Of a stretch of DNA of 64,000 nucleotides, positions 1-9,006 are shown in pieces. Each line of letters starts with the position of its first letter. Positions within the stretch are counted from its first letter, which is position 1. Source of the stretch: Streptomyces alfalfae (lineage in GTDB: Bacteria; Actinomycetota; Actinomycetes; Streptomycetales; Streptomycetaceae); NCBI RefSeq assembly GCF_004127445.1, contig NZ_QEXM01000036.1, forward strand, positions 1-64,000, given 5' to 3'. The translations under genes were made by a program, and so were the position numbers. The notes beneath the pieces were generated by a model, which worked only from the letters and a program-made list of their open reading frames with translations, searched no databases and was not told where the DNA came from.

Positions 1-1
1 C

Positions 2-577
2 GACCCGGTCGTCATGGTGAACGCCTACCGCCAGCTGGCGGCGGCCTGCGACTACCCCCTCCACCTGGGCGTGACGGAGGCGGGCCCCGCCTTCCAGGGC
101 ACGATCAAGTCGGCGGTCGCCTTCGGCGCGCTGCTGAGCGAGGGCATCGGCGACACGATCCGCGTCTCGCTCTCCGCGCCGCCGGCGGAGGAGATCAAGG
201 TCGGCATCCAGATCCTGGAGTCGCTGAACCTGCGCCAGCGCCGCCTGGAGATCGTCTCCTGCCCCTCGTGCGGGCGGGCCCAGGTGGACGTCTACAAGCT
301 GGCCGAGGAGGTCACGGCGGGTCTTGAGGGCATGGAGGTCCCGCTGCGGGTCGCGGTCATGGGCTGTGTGGTGAACGGCCCCGGCGAGGCCCGCGAGGCC
401 GACCTCGGTGTGGCGTCGGGCAACGGCAAGGGGCAGATCTTCGTGAAGGGCGAGGTCATCAAGACCGTCCCGGAGTCGAAGATCGTGGAGACGCTGATCG
501 ACGAGGCGATGAGGATCGCCGAGCGGATGGAGAAGGAGGGGGTCTCCTCGGGGGCGCCCGACGTCACCGTGAGCTGA
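2..577 (+). CDS. ispG: 4-hydroxy-3-methylbut-2-enyl diphosphate synthase, C-terminal part
   Basis: The 5' end lies outside the window; about 191 C-terminal residues remain. IspG (GcpE) reduces methylerythritol cyclodiphosphate to HMBPP in the MEP isoprenoid pathway, using a [4Fe-4S] cluster. Two cluster-ligand motifs are visible, SCPSCGR and further on [10 protein letters not shown], both hallmarks of the family. The gene lies 71 bp upstream of dxs in the same orientation, and an aminotransferase is coupled after that. From memory, ispG-dxs-aminotransferase is the order at the end of Streptomyces hopanoid clusters. This is therefore probably a pathway-dedicated extra copy that boosts precursor supply, rather than the housekeeping one. 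The cluster context is inference, because the squalene-hopene genes would lie to the left of the window. Confidence 0.95.
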   Translation, partial: DPVVMVNAYRQLAAACDYPLHLGVTEAGPAFQGTIKSAVAFGALLSEGIGDTIRVSLSAPPAEEIKVGIQILESLNLRQRRLEIVSCPSCGRAQVDVYKLAEEVTAGLEGMEVPLRVAVMGCVVNGPGEAREADLGVASGNGKGQIFVKGEVIKTVPESKIVETLIDEAMRIAERMEKEGVSSGAPDVTVS

Positions 578-648
578 GCCGAGCGGAGCCGCTGAGCGGC
601 GGAGCCGAGCCGAGCAGAGCTGAGAACTGGCAGAGAGGGGGCCCGAGC

Positions 649-2607
649 ATGACGCTTCTCGACACCATCCGGGGGCCGCGCGATCTCAAGGCGCTGACCG
701 AGACCGAGCTCGACACACTGGCGGAGGAGGTCCGCGAGTTCCTGGTGCACGCCGTCGCGAGGACCGGCGGCCACCTCGGGCCCAACCTGGGGGTGGTGGA
801 GCTCTCGATCGCCCTGCACCGGGTCTTCGAGTCGCCCGTGGACCGCCTCGTGTGGGACACCGGCCACCAGAGCTACGTCCACAAGCTCCTGACCGGCCGG
901 CAGGACTTCTCCAAGCTGCGCGGCAAGGGCGGCCTCTCGGGCTACCCCTCGCGCGAGGAGTCCGAGCACGACATCGTCGAGAACAGCCACGCGTCGACCG
1001 CGCTCGGCTGGGCCGACGGCCTCGCCAAGGCACGCCAGGTCCTCGGCGAGCGGGGCCACGTCGTCGCCGTCATCGGGGACGGTGCGCTCACCGGAGGCAT
1101 GGCGTGGGAGGCGCTGAACAACATCGCGGCGGCGAAGAACCGGCCGCTGATCATCGTCGTCAACGACAACGAACGCTCCTACGCCCCCACCATCGGCGGC
1201 CTCGCCGACCACCTCGCCACGCTGCGCACCACCGACAGCTACGAACAGGTCCTGGCCTGGGGCAAGGACGTCCTCCAGCGCACCCCCCTCGTGGGGCAGA
1301 CCCTGTACGAGTCCCTGCACGGCGCCAAGAAGGGGTTCAAGGACGCCTTCGCGCCGCAGGGCATGTTCGAGGACCTGGGGCTGAAGTACGTGGGCCCGAT
1401 CGACGGCCACGACATGGGCGCCGTCGAGTCGGCGCTGCGCCGCGCGAAACGCTTCCACGGCCCGGTCATCGTGCACTGCCTCACCGAGAAGGGCCGCGGC
1501 TATGAACCCGCGCTCGCCGACGAGGCCGACCGCTTCCACACCGTCGGCGTCATGGACCCGCTCACCTGCGAGCCGCTCGCCCCCGCGGGCGGCCCGTCCT
1601 GGACCTCGGTGTTCGGCGACGAGATCGTCCGCATCGGCGCCGAGCGCGAGGACGTCGTCGCCATCACCGCCGCCATGCTCGGCCCGGTCGGCCTCTCCGG
1701 CTTCGCCGAGGCCTACCCCGACCGGATCTGGGACGTGGGCATCGCCGAGCAACACGCCGCGGTGTCGGCGGCCGGTCTCGCCACGGGCGGCCTCCACCCG
1801 GTCGTCGCGGTCTACGCGACCTTCCTCAACCGCGCCTTCGACCAGCTCCTGATGGACGTCGCGCTGCACCGGTGCGGCGTCACGTTCGTGCTCGACCGCG
1901 CCGGGGTCACCGGGGTGGACGGGGCCTCGCACAACGGCATGTGGGACCTGTCGATCCTCCAGGTCGTGCCCGGCCTGCGGATCGCCGCGCCGCGCGACGC
2001 CGACCAGCTCCGCGCCCAGCTCAGGGAGGCCGTCGCGGTGGACGACGCGCCCACCCTCATCCGCTTCCCCAAGGAGTCCGTGGGCCCCGCGATCCCGGCG
2101 GTCGACCGGCTCGGCGGCCTCGACGTGCTGCTCAGGGACGCCGGCCCCGGCGCCGACGCCGACGTGCTGTTCGTCGCCGTCGGCGTGATGGCGCCGGTCT
2201 GCCTCCAGGCCGCCGGGCTGCTGCGGGAGCGCGGCCTGCGCTGCACGGTCGTCGACCCCCGCTGGGTCAAGCCGGTCGACCCGGAGCTGCCCGCTCTCGC
2301 CGCCCGCCACCGCGTCGTGGCCGTGGTCGAGGACAACAGCCGCGCCTCGGGCGTCGGCGCCGCGGTCGCGCTCGCGCTCGGCGAGGCCGAGGTCGACGTA
2401 TCCGTGCGGCGGTTCGGCATCCCCGAGCAGTTCCTCGCGCACGCCAAGCGCGGCGAGGTCCTGGCGGACCTCGGCCTCACGCCGGTCGAGATCGCGGGCC
2501 GGATCAGCGCCACGCTGGCCCGCAAGGACGCGACGGGGGCCGCGGGGCAAGGGTCGGGCAAGGAGCACGCCGGCGAGCAGCACGGCGGCAAGGAGGACAG
2601 CGCATGA
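649..2607 (+). CDS. dxs: 1-deoxy-D-xylulose-5-phosphate synthase
   Basis: Thiamine-diphosphate enzyme of 652 aa that condenses pyruvate and glyceraldehyde-3-phosphate to DXP, the first MEP-pathway step. Visible family motifs are [13 protein letters not shown] near the N-terminus, the ThDP/metal site [17 protein letters not shown] followed by VVNDNERSY, and the transketolase-type [14 protein letters not shown] in the middle domain. The usual NDNxMS is NDNERS here. The start is ATG, with purine-rich sequence (GAGAGGGGG) just upstream. The short C-terminal tail rich in Gly, Lys and Glu looks dispensable. The stop overlaps the next start as ATGA, so the aminotransferase is translationally coupled. 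Together with ispG this gives dedicated isoprenoid precursor enzymes beside a hopanoid-type aminotransferase. Confidence 0.96.
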   Translation: MTLLDTIRGPRDLKALTETELDTLAEEVREFLVHAVARTGGHLGPNLGVVELSIALHRVFESPVDRLVWDTGHQSYVHKLLTGRQDFSKLRGKGGLSGYPSREESEHDIVENSHASTALGWADGLAKARQVLGERGHVVAVIGDGALTGGMAWEALNNIAAAKNRPLIIVVNDNERSYAPTIGGLADHLATLRTTDSYEQVLAWGKDVLQRTPLVGQTLYESLHGAKKGFKDAFAPQGMFEDLGLKYVGPIDGHDMGAVESALRRAKRFHGPVIVHCLTEKGRGYEPALADEADRFHTVGVMDPLTCEPLAPAGGPSWTSVFGDEIVRIGAEREDVVAITAAMLGPVGLSGFAEAYPDRIWDVGIAEQHAAVSAAGLATGGLHPVVAVYATFLNRAFDQLLMDVALHRCGVTFVLDRAGVTGVDGASHNGMWDLSILQVVPGLRIAAPRDADQLRAQLREAVAVDDAPTLIRFPKESVGPAIPAVDRLGGLDVLLRDAGPGADADVLFVAVGVMAPVCLQAAGLLRERGLRCTVVDPRWVKPVDPELPALAARHRVVAVVEDNSRASGVGAAVALALGEAEVDVSVRRFGIPEQFLAHAKRGEVLADLGLTPVEIAGRISATLARKDATGAAGQGSGKEHAGEQHGGKEDSA

Positions 2608-3989
2608 CCAAGGAGTTCGACCTCGGCAGGCTCCTCGCCGAGCGGGGCGCCGAGCGGTACGACCTGCACGCGAGGCACCTCAACCACCAGCTGCCGCGCA
2701 TGCTGCACACCATCGGCTTCGACAAGGTCTACGAACGGGCCGAGGGCGCGTACTTCTGGGACGCCGAGGGCAACGACTACCTCGACATGCTGGCCGGCTT
2801 CGGCGTGATGGGCCTCGGCAGGCACCACCCCGTGGTCCGCAAGGCGCTCCACGACGTGCTGGACGCCTCGCTCGCCGACCTCACCCGCTTCGACTGCCAG
2901 CCGCTGCCCGGACTGCTCGCCGAGCGGCTCCTCACCCACAGCCCGCACCTGGACCGGGTGTTCTTCGGCAACAGCGGCACGGAAGCCGTCGAGACGGCCC
3001 TGAAGTTCGCCCGCTACGCGACGGGGAGACCGAGGGTCCTGTACTGCTCCCACGCCTTCCACGGGCTGACCACCGGTTCGCTCTCCGTCAACGGCGAGAG
3101 CGGCTTCCGGGACGGCTTCGCGCCGCTGCTGCCCGACACGGCCGTCCCGCTCGGCGACCTCGACGCCCTGGCGCGGGAGCTGAAGAAGGGCGACGTGGCC
3201 GGGCTCATCGTCGAGCCCGTCCAGGGCAAGGGCGTCCTTGAGCCCCCACCCGGCTATCTGCGCGCCGCCCAGGATCTGCTGCACCGCCACAAGGCGCTCC
3301 TGATCGCAGACGAGGTGCAGACCGGCCTCGGCAGGACGGGCCGGTTCTACGCCCACCAGCACGAGGAGGGCGTCGAACCGGACCTGGTCTGCGTCGCCAA
3401 GGCGCTGTCGGGCGGATATGTGCCGATCGGCGCCACGCTCGGCAAGGACTGGATCTTCAAGAAGGTCTACTCCTCCATGGACCGGGTGCTCGTGCACTCG
3501 GCGAGCTTCGGCTCCAACGCGCAGGCCATGGCCGCCGGGCTCGCCGTCCTCGCCGTCATGGAGGACGAGGGGATCGTGGAGAACGCCCGCGTGACGGGAG
3601 AGCTCCTGAAATCCCGCCTCGCCGCGCTCGTCGACCGCTACGAACTGCTGCACGAGGTGCGGGGGCGGGGCCTGATGATCGGCATCGAGTTCGGGCGCCC
3701 CAGGTCGCTGAAGCTGCGCGGGCGCTGGACGATGCTGCAGGCCGCGCGCAAGGGCCTCTTCGCGCAGATGGTGGTCGTGCCGCTGCTCCAGAAGCACCGC
3801 ATCCTCACCCAGGTCTCCGGCGACCACCTGGAGGTCATCAAGCTCATCCCGCCGCTGACCGTGGGGGAGAAGGAGGCGGACCGCTTCGTCGAGGCGTTCA
3901 CCGCCGTGATGGACGAGGCGCACAGCGGGGGCGGGCTGATGTGGGACTTCGGCAGGACACTGGTGAAGCAGGCGGTCGCGAACCGCTAG
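2604..3989 (+). CDS. hpnO: class III PLP-dependent aminotransferase, hopanoid-associated (HpnO-like)
   Basis: Protein of 461 aa of the acetylornithine/ornithine aminotransferase fold (class III). Recognisable pieces are the PLP-phosphate site [15 protein letters not shown], the segment [16 protein letters not shown], the PLP-contacting Asp in [15 protein letters not shown], and the lysine region [18 protein letters not shown]. The ATG overlaps the dxs stop by 4 nt. In hopanoid clusters the equivalent enzyme is proposed to convert a hopanetriol-type aldehyde to aminobacteriohopanetriol. The symbol rests on the ispG-dxs neighbourhood plus family, not on a distinguishing residue, so a generic aspartate/ornithine aminotransferase family label is the safe fallback. 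A strong hairpin follows. Confidence 0.8.
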   Translation: MTKEFDLGRLLAERGAERYDLHARHLNHQLPRMLHTIGFDKVYERAEGAYFWDAEGNDYLDMLAGFGVMGLGRHHPVVRKALHDVLDASLADLTRFDCQPLPGLLAERLLTHSPHLDRVFFGNSGTEAVETALKFARYATGRPRVLYCSHAFHGLTTGSLSVNGESGFRDGFAPLLPDTAVPLGDLDALARELKKGDVAGLIVEPVQGKGVLEPPPGYLRAAQDLLHRHKALLIADEVQTGLGRTGRFYAHQHEEGVEPDLVCVAKALSGGYVPIGATLGKDWIFKKVYSSMDRVLVHSASFGSNAQAMAAGLAVLAVMEDEGIVENARVTGELLKSRLAALVDRYELLHEVRGRGLMIGIEFGRPRSLKLRGRWTMLQAARKGLFAQMVVVPLLQKHRILTQVSGDHLEVIKLIPPLTVGEKEADRFVEAFTAVMDEAHSGGGLMWDFGRTLVKQAVANR

Positions 3990-3996
3990 CCGCCGC

Positions 3997-4025
3997 GCGC
4001 GCTCTCCGCGGATCCGCGAGCGCGC
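3997..4025 (+). terminator. hairpin after the isoprenoid/aminotransferase operon
   Basis: Arms GCGCGCTC (3997-4004) and GAGCGCGC (4018-4025) pair perfectly. The loop itself contains the palindrome CGCGGATCCGCG. A five-T run follows at 4035-4039. It probably ends transcription from ispG-dxs-hpnO, just before the operator of the next gene. Confidence 0.6.
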
Positions 4026-4037
4026 CTCACCGGCTTT

Positions 4038-4072
4038 TTGCCTCTCAGGCAAGAAAGTTGCCCGAGAGGCAA
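4038..4072 (+). promoter_or_regulatory. twin palindromic operator overlapping a leaderless promoter
   Basis: Two copies of TTGCC-N5-GGCAA sit at 4038-4052 and 4058-4072, with centres 20 bp (two helical turns) apart on the same DNA face. Together they also form a larger inverted repeat (4037-4052 with 4058-4073, one mismatch). The second copy supplies a possible -35 (TTGCCC, 4058). A -10-like CTCAAT (4081-4086) lies six bases before the ATG at 4093, which has no Shine-Dalgarno. A bound repressor would block this promoter. The obvious candidate ligand is the XRE-cupin protein encoded immediately downstream (autoregulation). Confidence 0.6.
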
Positions 4073-4092
4073 AGGTCTGGCTCAATCGGTTC

Positions 4093-4719
4093 ATGAGCAC
4101 TCCCGAGCCCGTCGAGCCGCCGGATGCGGCCGAGGCGCTGCCCGCCGTCGCGCCACAACTGCGTGAGCTGCGGCGTCGCGCCCAGCTCACCCTGGAGGCC
4201 GCCGCCCGCACCGCCGGGCTCTCGCCCGCCCATCTCTCCCGCCTGGAGACCGGGCAGCGCCAGCCGTCGCTGCCGATGCTGCTCGCCCTCGCACGCGTCT
4301 ACGGTACGACGGTCTCGGAACTCCTCGGCGAGACCGTGGCCGACCACGACTCCGTGATCCGCGCTGCGGACATGGAACCCACCCGGGCCGGCGGCTGGAC
4401 CTACTGGCAGGCGGGCGCCCGCAGCCGCTCCATGCAGGCTCTGCGCGTCCACGTGCCGCACGGCGCCCAGGGCGACATCGTCCGCGTCCACCCCGGCGAG
4501 GAGTGGCTGCACGTCCTGAAGGGGCGGCTGAAGCTGCGCCTGGGCGACACCACGCACCTCCTCGCGCCGGGGGACGGCGCGCACTTCGACTCGCTGACCC
4601 CGCACCGCATCGCCGCCGCCGACCAGGACGGCGCCGATCTCCTCTTCGTCCACACGCTGCTGCAGAGCCCCGCCACCGCGGTGTGCCTGGGCGGCCCCAC
4701 CCCGGGAGAGCCGGCATGA
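4093..4719 (+). CDS. XRE-family regulator with C-terminal cupin domain
   Basis: Protein of 208 aa. Residues about 18-75 form a lambda-repressor-type helix-turn-helix (LTLEAAARTAGLSPAHLSRL, then QPSLPMLLALARVYG). Residues about 130-200 form a cupin_2 beta-barrel (VHPGEEWLHVLKGRLKLRLG, then PGDGAHFDSLTPHRI) that usually senses a small ligand. No ribosome site precedes the ATG, and a -10-like hexamer six bases upstream suggests a leaderless transcript. The gene sits behind twin palindromes it probably binds. It is coupled by ATGA to a small membrane protein, so the pair behaves as one operon. The same gene pair follows the hopanoid-type aminotransferase in other Streptomyces, as I recall it. The ligand is unknown. 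Confidence 0.88.
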   Translation: MSTPEPVEPPDAAEALPAVAPQLRELRRRAQLTLEAAARTAGLSPAHLSRLETGQRQPSLPMLLALARVYGTTVSELLGETVADHDSVIRAADMEPTRAGGWTYWQAGARSRSMQALRVHVPHGAQGDIVRVHPGEEWLHVLKGRLKLRLGDTTHLLAPGDGAHFDSLTPHRIAAADQDGADLLFVHTLLQSPATAVCLGGPTPGEPA

Positions 4720-4886
4720 GTGACCTCGAACCGCAGGGTTCCGCACAGCCCGAACGGCGGGCCAAGGACATGGAGGAGAAGTTCCCCCGCGCCCTGTGGA
4801 TCCGCCTGATCATCTACGTCGCCGTCGGCCACATCTTCGCGGCCTTCATCTACCTGCTGTTCGAACTGGGGGCGCAGAACCAGTAG
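4716..4886 (+). CDS. small single-span membrane protein
   Basis: A 56-aa protein whose ATG overlaps the stop of the XRE-cupin gene (ATGA), so it is translationally coupled. The N-terminal 25 residues are charged (RRAKDMEEKFPR). One hydrophobic helix follows (RLIIYVAVGHIFAAFIYLLF) with a short polar tail. No signal cleavage site is evident, so it is probably an integral inner-membrane protein. Small conserved Streptomyces proteins of this kind exist, possibly in the DUF6126 family (recollection, not checked). Function is unknown. The tight coupling suggests its level is set by the regulator or that it acts with it. Confidence 0.75.
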   Translation: MSDLEPQGSAQPERRAKDMEEKFPRALWIRLIIYVAVGHIFAAFIYLLFELGAQNQ

Positions 4887-4898
4887 CTCCCGCGGGGC

Positions 4899-5705
4899 CT
4901 AGTCGAGCAGGCGCTCGCGCAGCCGCTCGCGGGTCGCGGGGGAGAGCTTCAGGCCCTCGGTGAGGTAGGCGTCCGTGCCGCCCCAGGTCTGCTCGATCGT
5001 CTCGAAAGCGGCGGCCAGATACTCGGCGCGGGCGTCGAAGAGGGGGTTGAGCAGCTCCATGACCTCGGGGGACATCGCGTTCGGGGAGTCGCTCGAACGC
5101 CGCACCCGGTAGCGCCTGTGCGCCGCGTTCGACTCCAGGTAGTCCGCCTCGATGGCGTCCCGGTCCACCCCGACGGCCAGGAGCGTCACGGCTATGGAGA
5201 GACCGGCGCGGTCCTTGCCCGCCGCGCAGTGCATCAGCGCGGGCACGCTGTCGTCGGCCAGCGCGTGCAGCACCCGGCTGTGCTCGGCGGTGCGCTCCTT
5301 GATGATCGTCCGGTACGAGGCCGACATCCGCTCGGCGCCCTTGCCGTCGGCGAGGATCGAGCGGAGCTGGTCGAGGTCGCCGTCGCGGACCATCTTCCAG
5401 AACTCGGCGCCGTCGGCCGGATCGCTCAGCGGCAGGTTCACGTTCCGCACGCCGGGCAGCGTCACGTCAGGGCCTTCGAGGCGCTGGTCGGCGGCGTTGC
5501 GGAAGTCGAAGACCGTGTGCAGTCCCAGCGAGGACAGGAAGGCGGCGTCCGCCTCGGTGGCGTGCGCGAGGTGCCCGCTGCGGAACAGCCGGCCCGCGCG
5601 GACCCGGCGGCCGTCCACGGTCGGCAGCCCGCCCACGTCACGGAAGTTGCGCACTCCGGCGAGCTCGGGCTCTGACAGCTCTGCCGGCGGGAACTGCTGC
5701 GTCAC
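4899..5705 (-). CDS. tyrosine-protein phosphatase (CX5R, PtpB/lipid-phosphatase type)
   Basis: Protein of 268 aa. The P-loop HCAAGKDRAG (Cys160, CX5R with Lys and Asp inside the loop) and the N-terminal signature GVRNFRDVGG are typical of the MptpB-like phosphatase family, which acts on phosphotyrosine and/or phosphoinositides. The start is GTG at 5705, chosen because GAGGAG lies about 8 bases upstream. A longer in-frame extension through the upstream gene is an artefact. It converges with the small membrane-protein gene on its right-hand neighbour's strand, with 12 bp between stops, and diverges from the alpha-galactosidase gene. No signal peptide is visible, so it is cytoplasmic. Confidence 0.9.
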   Translation of the reverse strand: MTQQFPPAELSEPELAGVRNFRDVGGLPTVDGRRVRAGRLFRSGHLAHATEADAAFLSSLGLHTVFDFRNAADQRLEGPDVTLPGVRNVNLPLSDPADGAEFWKMVRDGDLDQLRSILADGKGAERMSASYRTIIKERTAEHSRVLHALADDSVPALMHCAAGKDRAGLSIAVTLLAVGVDRDAIEADYLESNAAHRRYRVRRSSDSPNAMSPEVMELLNPLFDARAEYLAAAFETIEQTWGGTDAYLTEGLKLSPATRERLRERLLD

Positions 5706-5838
5706 GGGCTCTCCTCGGGCTCGGCGGCCGGCGTCGCTCGCCGGTGAATGCGCCTTCGACGATACGACACGCGTACTCCCGGCAATCACCCCCGCGCAGC
5801 GGTTGCCCGCGGCATGCCCGGCCCCCGACGATAGGCGC

Positions 5839-5886
5839 ATGGGCGTCTTCCTGTTCGGTTCGCGGCAGGGTTCGGCGGGGGTCTGA
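5839..5886 (+). CDS. possible 15-codon leader ORF coupled to the alpha-galactosidase gene
   Basis: An ATG at 5839 opens a short frame (MGVFLFGSRQGSAGV). Its TGA shares its final A with the ATG of the next gene (TGATG at 5884-5888). A -10-like GACGAT lies six bases before the ATG and no ribosome site is seen, which fits a leaderless transcript. If translated, it would deliver ribosomes directly to the alpha-galactosidase start, whose own ribosome site (a G-run) is weak. It is too short for compositional support, so this is tentative. Confidence 0.35.
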   Translation: MGVFLFGSRQGSAGV

Positions 5887-8012
5887 TGGTCGAGGTCGGC
5901 GAGGACGGACGGACCTGGCTCCTCACCGGGCCCACCAGCAGCTACGCACTGCGGCTCACGGACCGCGACGAACTGCTCCACCTCTACTGGGGCCCGCGCA
6001 TCGCCCTCCCCGACGCCGAGGCGCTCGCCGCCGAGCCGCCGCCCCCCGAGCGCGGCTTCGAGTCGCCGCTCGACGGGCGCGAGGAGTACCCCGTGGAGGG
6101 CGGGCCCCGCTTCGTGCGGCCCGCGCTGTCCGTCCGCGACGGCACGGTGCGCGGGACCGAGTGGCGGTACACGAGCGCGGCGGTCGGCGAGGACGAGCTC
6201 CAGGTGCACTTCCGCGACCCCCTGCACCAGCTCGCGGTCACCCTCGGCTACCGGCTGCGCGGCGACGTCGTCGAGCGGCACACCGTCCTCGTCCACGAGG
6301 GCGACCACCACGCGCCGCCGCTCGACATCCTCCGCATGGACTCCGCGACCTGGACCCTGCCGGCCCGCGACGACTGGCGCCTGACCCAGCTCCATGGCCG
6401 CTGGGGCGCGGAGTCGAGGTCGGCGCGCTCCAGCCTCGCGTACGGCGAGCAGGTCATCGGCAGCAGGCGCGGGCACACCGGGCACCAGCACCTGCCCTGG
6501 GTGGCGCTCGACGCCGAGGGGGCGGGCGAGGAGCACGGCGAGGTGTACAGCTGCGCGCTCGCCTGGTCGGGGTCCTGGCGCATCGCCGTGCACCGGCTGC
6601 CCGACGGGGCCGTGCAGATCACCGGCGGGGTGGGCCACGACGACGGCGGGGTCACCGTCCTGGAACCCGGCAGCGCCGTCGTCACACCCGTGTGCGCGGG
6701 GCTATGGAGCGGCGGCGGCTTCGGCGGCGCCGGCCGGGCCTGGCACGCCTACCAGCGCGAACACGTCATCCCCGACGGGGGGACGGTGCGCCCGGTCCTG
6801 TACAACTCCTGGGAGGCCACCGGTTTCGACATCTCCGAGGAACAGCAGCGGGCCCTGGCGCGCCGGGCGGCGGGGCTCGGTGTCGAGCTGTTCGTCGTCG
6901 ACGACGCGTGGTTCGGCGGCCGGGTCGACGACCGGACGGGCCTCGGCGACTGGACACCCAACCCCGACCGCTTCCCCGAAGGGCTCGAACCGCTCGCCGA
7001 CGAGGTGCACGGCCTCGGCATGCGCTTCGGCATCTGGGTGGAGCCCGAGATGGTCAACCCCGACAGCGACCTCTACCGCGCCCACCCCGACTGGGTGCGG
7101 CGCCAGCCGGGCCGCAGGCGCACGGAGTTCCGCAACCAGCTCGTCCTCGACCTCTCGCGCGACGACGTCCGCGCCCACCTGTACCGCCGGCTGGACCACC
7201 TGCTCGACAGCGCCCCCATCGACTACGTGAAGTGGGACTTCAACCGCAGCTTCACCGACGCGGGACCACCCGGCGGCCCCGGGCGGACCGACCCGTCGTG
7301 GGCCCACACCCACGCGCTGTACGACCTCATCGACCGGCTGCGGGCCGCGCATCCCGCCGTGGCCTTCGAGTCCTGCTCGGGCGGCGGCGGCCGGGTCGAC
7401 CTCGGCATCCTCTCCCGCACCGACCAGGTGTGGACCTCGGACAACACCGACCCGCTCGACCGGCTCGCCATCCAGCACGGCTTCAGCCAGGTCCACCCGG
7501 CGCGCGTCATGGCGGCCTGGGTCACCGACAGCCCCAACACCCAGATGAACGGCCGCGTCAGCTCGCAGCGCTTCCGGTTCGTCAGCGCGATGGCCGGGGT
7601 GCTCGGCATCAGCGGCGACCTCACCCGGTGGAGCGAGGACGAACTCGCCGAGGCCCGCGACTGGGTCGGCCTCTACAAGGAGATCCGGCCCGTCGTGCAG
7701 CTCGGCGACCTCTACCGGCTGCGCCCGCCGGAGGCCGGACTCAGCGCCGTACAGTACGTGCGCGGCGACGACACCGTGGTCCTCGCCTGGCTCCCCGCCC
7801 AGGCCTACGGGGAGGAACCGGCACCGGTGCGGCTGCGCGGACTCGACCCGCGGGCGTCGTACGTCTGCCTGGACACCGGCGAGACCCACCGGGGAGCGGT
7901 GCTGCTGCACCGGGGGTTGCGGACCGGGCTCAAGGGCGATCTGGACGCGGCGGTGTTCCGGCTGCGGAGGCGCCACGGGACGGCATTTATTCCGTCCTTG
8001 GATGAATCTTGA
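5886..8012 (+). CDS. GH36 alpha-galactosidase
   Basis: Protein of 708 aa, the usual length for the family. It hydrolyses terminal alpha-1,6-galactosides such as melibiose and raffinose oligosaccharides. The central barrel shows YNSWEATGFDIS, FVVDDAWFGGR and GIWVEPEMVNPDSDLY. The nucleophile Asp451 is in DYVKWDFNRS. ESCSGGGGRVDLGIL follows, and the probable acid/base Asp519 is in WTSDNTD. An N-terminal beta-sandwich and a short C-terminal sheet flank the barrel. No signal peptide is seen, so it is intracellular and needs imported sugar, but no cognate transporter is adjacent. The start overlaps a short upstream frame (TGATG). Confidence 0.93.
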   Translation: MVEVGEDGRTWLLTGPTSSYALRLTDRDELLHLYWGPRIALPDAEALAAEPPPPERGFESPLDGREEYPVEGGPRFVRPALSVRDGTVRGTEWRYTSAAVGEDELQVHFRDPLHQLAVTLGYRLRGDVVERHTVLVHEGDHHAPPLDILRMDSATWTLPARDDWRLTQLHGRWGAESRSARSSLAYGEQVIGSRRGHTGHQHLPWVALDAEGAGEEHGEVYSCALAWSGSWRIAVHRLPDGAVQITGGVGHDDGGVTVLEPGSAVVTPVCAGLWSGGGFGGAGRAWHAYQREHVIPDGGTVRPVLYNSWEATGFDISEEQQRALARRAAGLGVELFVVDDAWFGGRVDDRTGLGDWTPNPDRFPEGLEPLADEVHGLGMRFGIWVEPEMVNPDSDLYRAHPDWVRRQPGRRRTEFRNQLVLDLSRDDVRAHLYRRLDHLLDSAPIDYVKWDFNRSFTDAGPPGGPGRTDPSWAHTHALYDLIDRLRAAHPAVAFESCSGGGGRVDLGILSRTDQVWTSDNTDPLDRLAIQHGFSQVHPARVMAAWVTDSPNTQMNGRVSSQRFRFVSAMAGVLGISGDLTRWSEDELAEARDWVGLYKEIRPVVQLGDLYRLRPPEAGLSAVQYVRGDDTVVLAWLPAQAYGEEPAPVRLRGLDPRASYVCLDTGETHRGAVLLHRGLRTGLKGDLDAAVFRLRRRHGTAFIPSLDES

Positions 8013-8090
8013 CCGGTGGGTTATCTCACGCCCCGTCAACCCCTCCCTACGGTGGCGTAGGTCACTTAGCAAGGTGAAGTATGTGACCCC

Positions 8091-8897
8091 GTGAGCGCAG
8101 AGTCGACAACCTTCATCCCCCGCCCCCTCAACCCCACCGTCTTCACCTCCTACGCGGCCGTCGGCGACAGCTTCACCGAAGGAGTGGGCGACCCCGGCCC
8201 CGACGGCACGTTCGTCGGGTGGGCCGACCGCCTCGCGGTCCTGCTCGCCGACCGGGTGCCCGAGCACACCTTCCGGTACGCCAACCTCGCCGTGCGCGGG
8301 AAGCTCCTCGACCAGATCGTCGAGGACCAGGTGCCACGCGCCAAGGAGCTCTCACCCGACCTGGTGACCTTCTGCGCGGGCGGCAACGACATCATCCGTC
8401 CCGGCACCGACCCCGACGAGGTCGCCGAGCGCTTCGAGCGGGCCGTCGCCGACCTCACCTCGGCCGTCGGCACGGTCATGGTGACCACCGGCTTCGACAC
8501 CCGCGGCGTAGCGGTCCTCAAGCATCTGCGCGGCAAGATCGCCACGTACAACATGCACGTCCGCGCCATCGCCGACCGCTACGGCTGCCCCGTGCTCGAC
8601 CTGTGGTCCCTCAAGACCGTCCAGGACCGGCGCGCCTGGGACGGCGACCGGCTGCACCTCTCGGCGGAGGGGCACACGCGCGTGGCGCTGCGGGCCGGCC
8701 AGGTGCTCGGCCTCGAAGTGCCCGCCGACCCCGACCAGGTGTGGCCGCCGCTGCCGCGGCGCGGCGCGCTCGACCTGCGGCGCGACGACATCCACTGGGC
8801 GCGCGAGTACCTGGTGCCGTGGATCGGGCGGCGCATCCGCGGCGAGAGCTCGGGCGACCACGTGGCCGCCAAGCGCCCCGACCTGCTGCCCCTGTAG
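8091..8897 (+). CDS. SGNH/GDSL-family hydrolase
   Basis: Protein of 268 aa. Block I is YAAVGDSFTEG (catalytic Ser27), block III is FCAGGNDIIRPG, and block V with the catalytic Asp/His is WDGDRLHLSAEGH. The family includes esterases, lipases and deacetylases; substrate cannot be read from the sequence. No clear signal peptide is present, so it is probably cytoplasmic. The GTG start at 8091 has no convincing ribosome site, so the exact N-terminus is uncertain. It stands alone, 78 bp after the alpha-galactosidase gene and 109 bp before the MBL-fold gene. Confidence 0.88.
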   Translation: MSAESTTFIPRPLNPTVFTSYAAVGDSFTEGVGDPGPDGTFVGWADRLAVLLADRVPEHTFRYANLAVRGKLLDQIVEDQVPRAKELSPDLVTFCAGGNDIIRPGTDPDEVAERFERAVADLTSAVGTVMVTTGFDTRGVAVLKHLRGKIATYNMHVRAIADRYGCPVLDLWSLKTVQDRRAWDGDRLHLSAEGHTRVALRAGQVLGLEVPADPDQVWPPLPRRGALDLRRDDIHWAREYLVPWIGRRIRGESSGDHVAAKRPDLLPL

Positions 8898-9006
8898 CGA
8901 GGCGCTCGCCACGCCGCCGGGGTCCCGCGTGCGGGGGGCTCGGCGACGTGCCGGCGCGGCCGGTGGACATAATGGAAAGGCCCATCCATCCCCTTCAGGA
9001 GGTCCC

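Noticed and set aside
292..2583. Long minus-strand ORF opposite ispG/dxs
   Set aside because: Composition artefact of GC-rich third positions on the other strand; no family resemblance, and it covers clear ispG and dxs coding sequence.
1812..4211. 799-codon minus-strand ORF
   Set aside because: Spans the hpnO-like gene antisense, with Arg/Ala-rich random composition.
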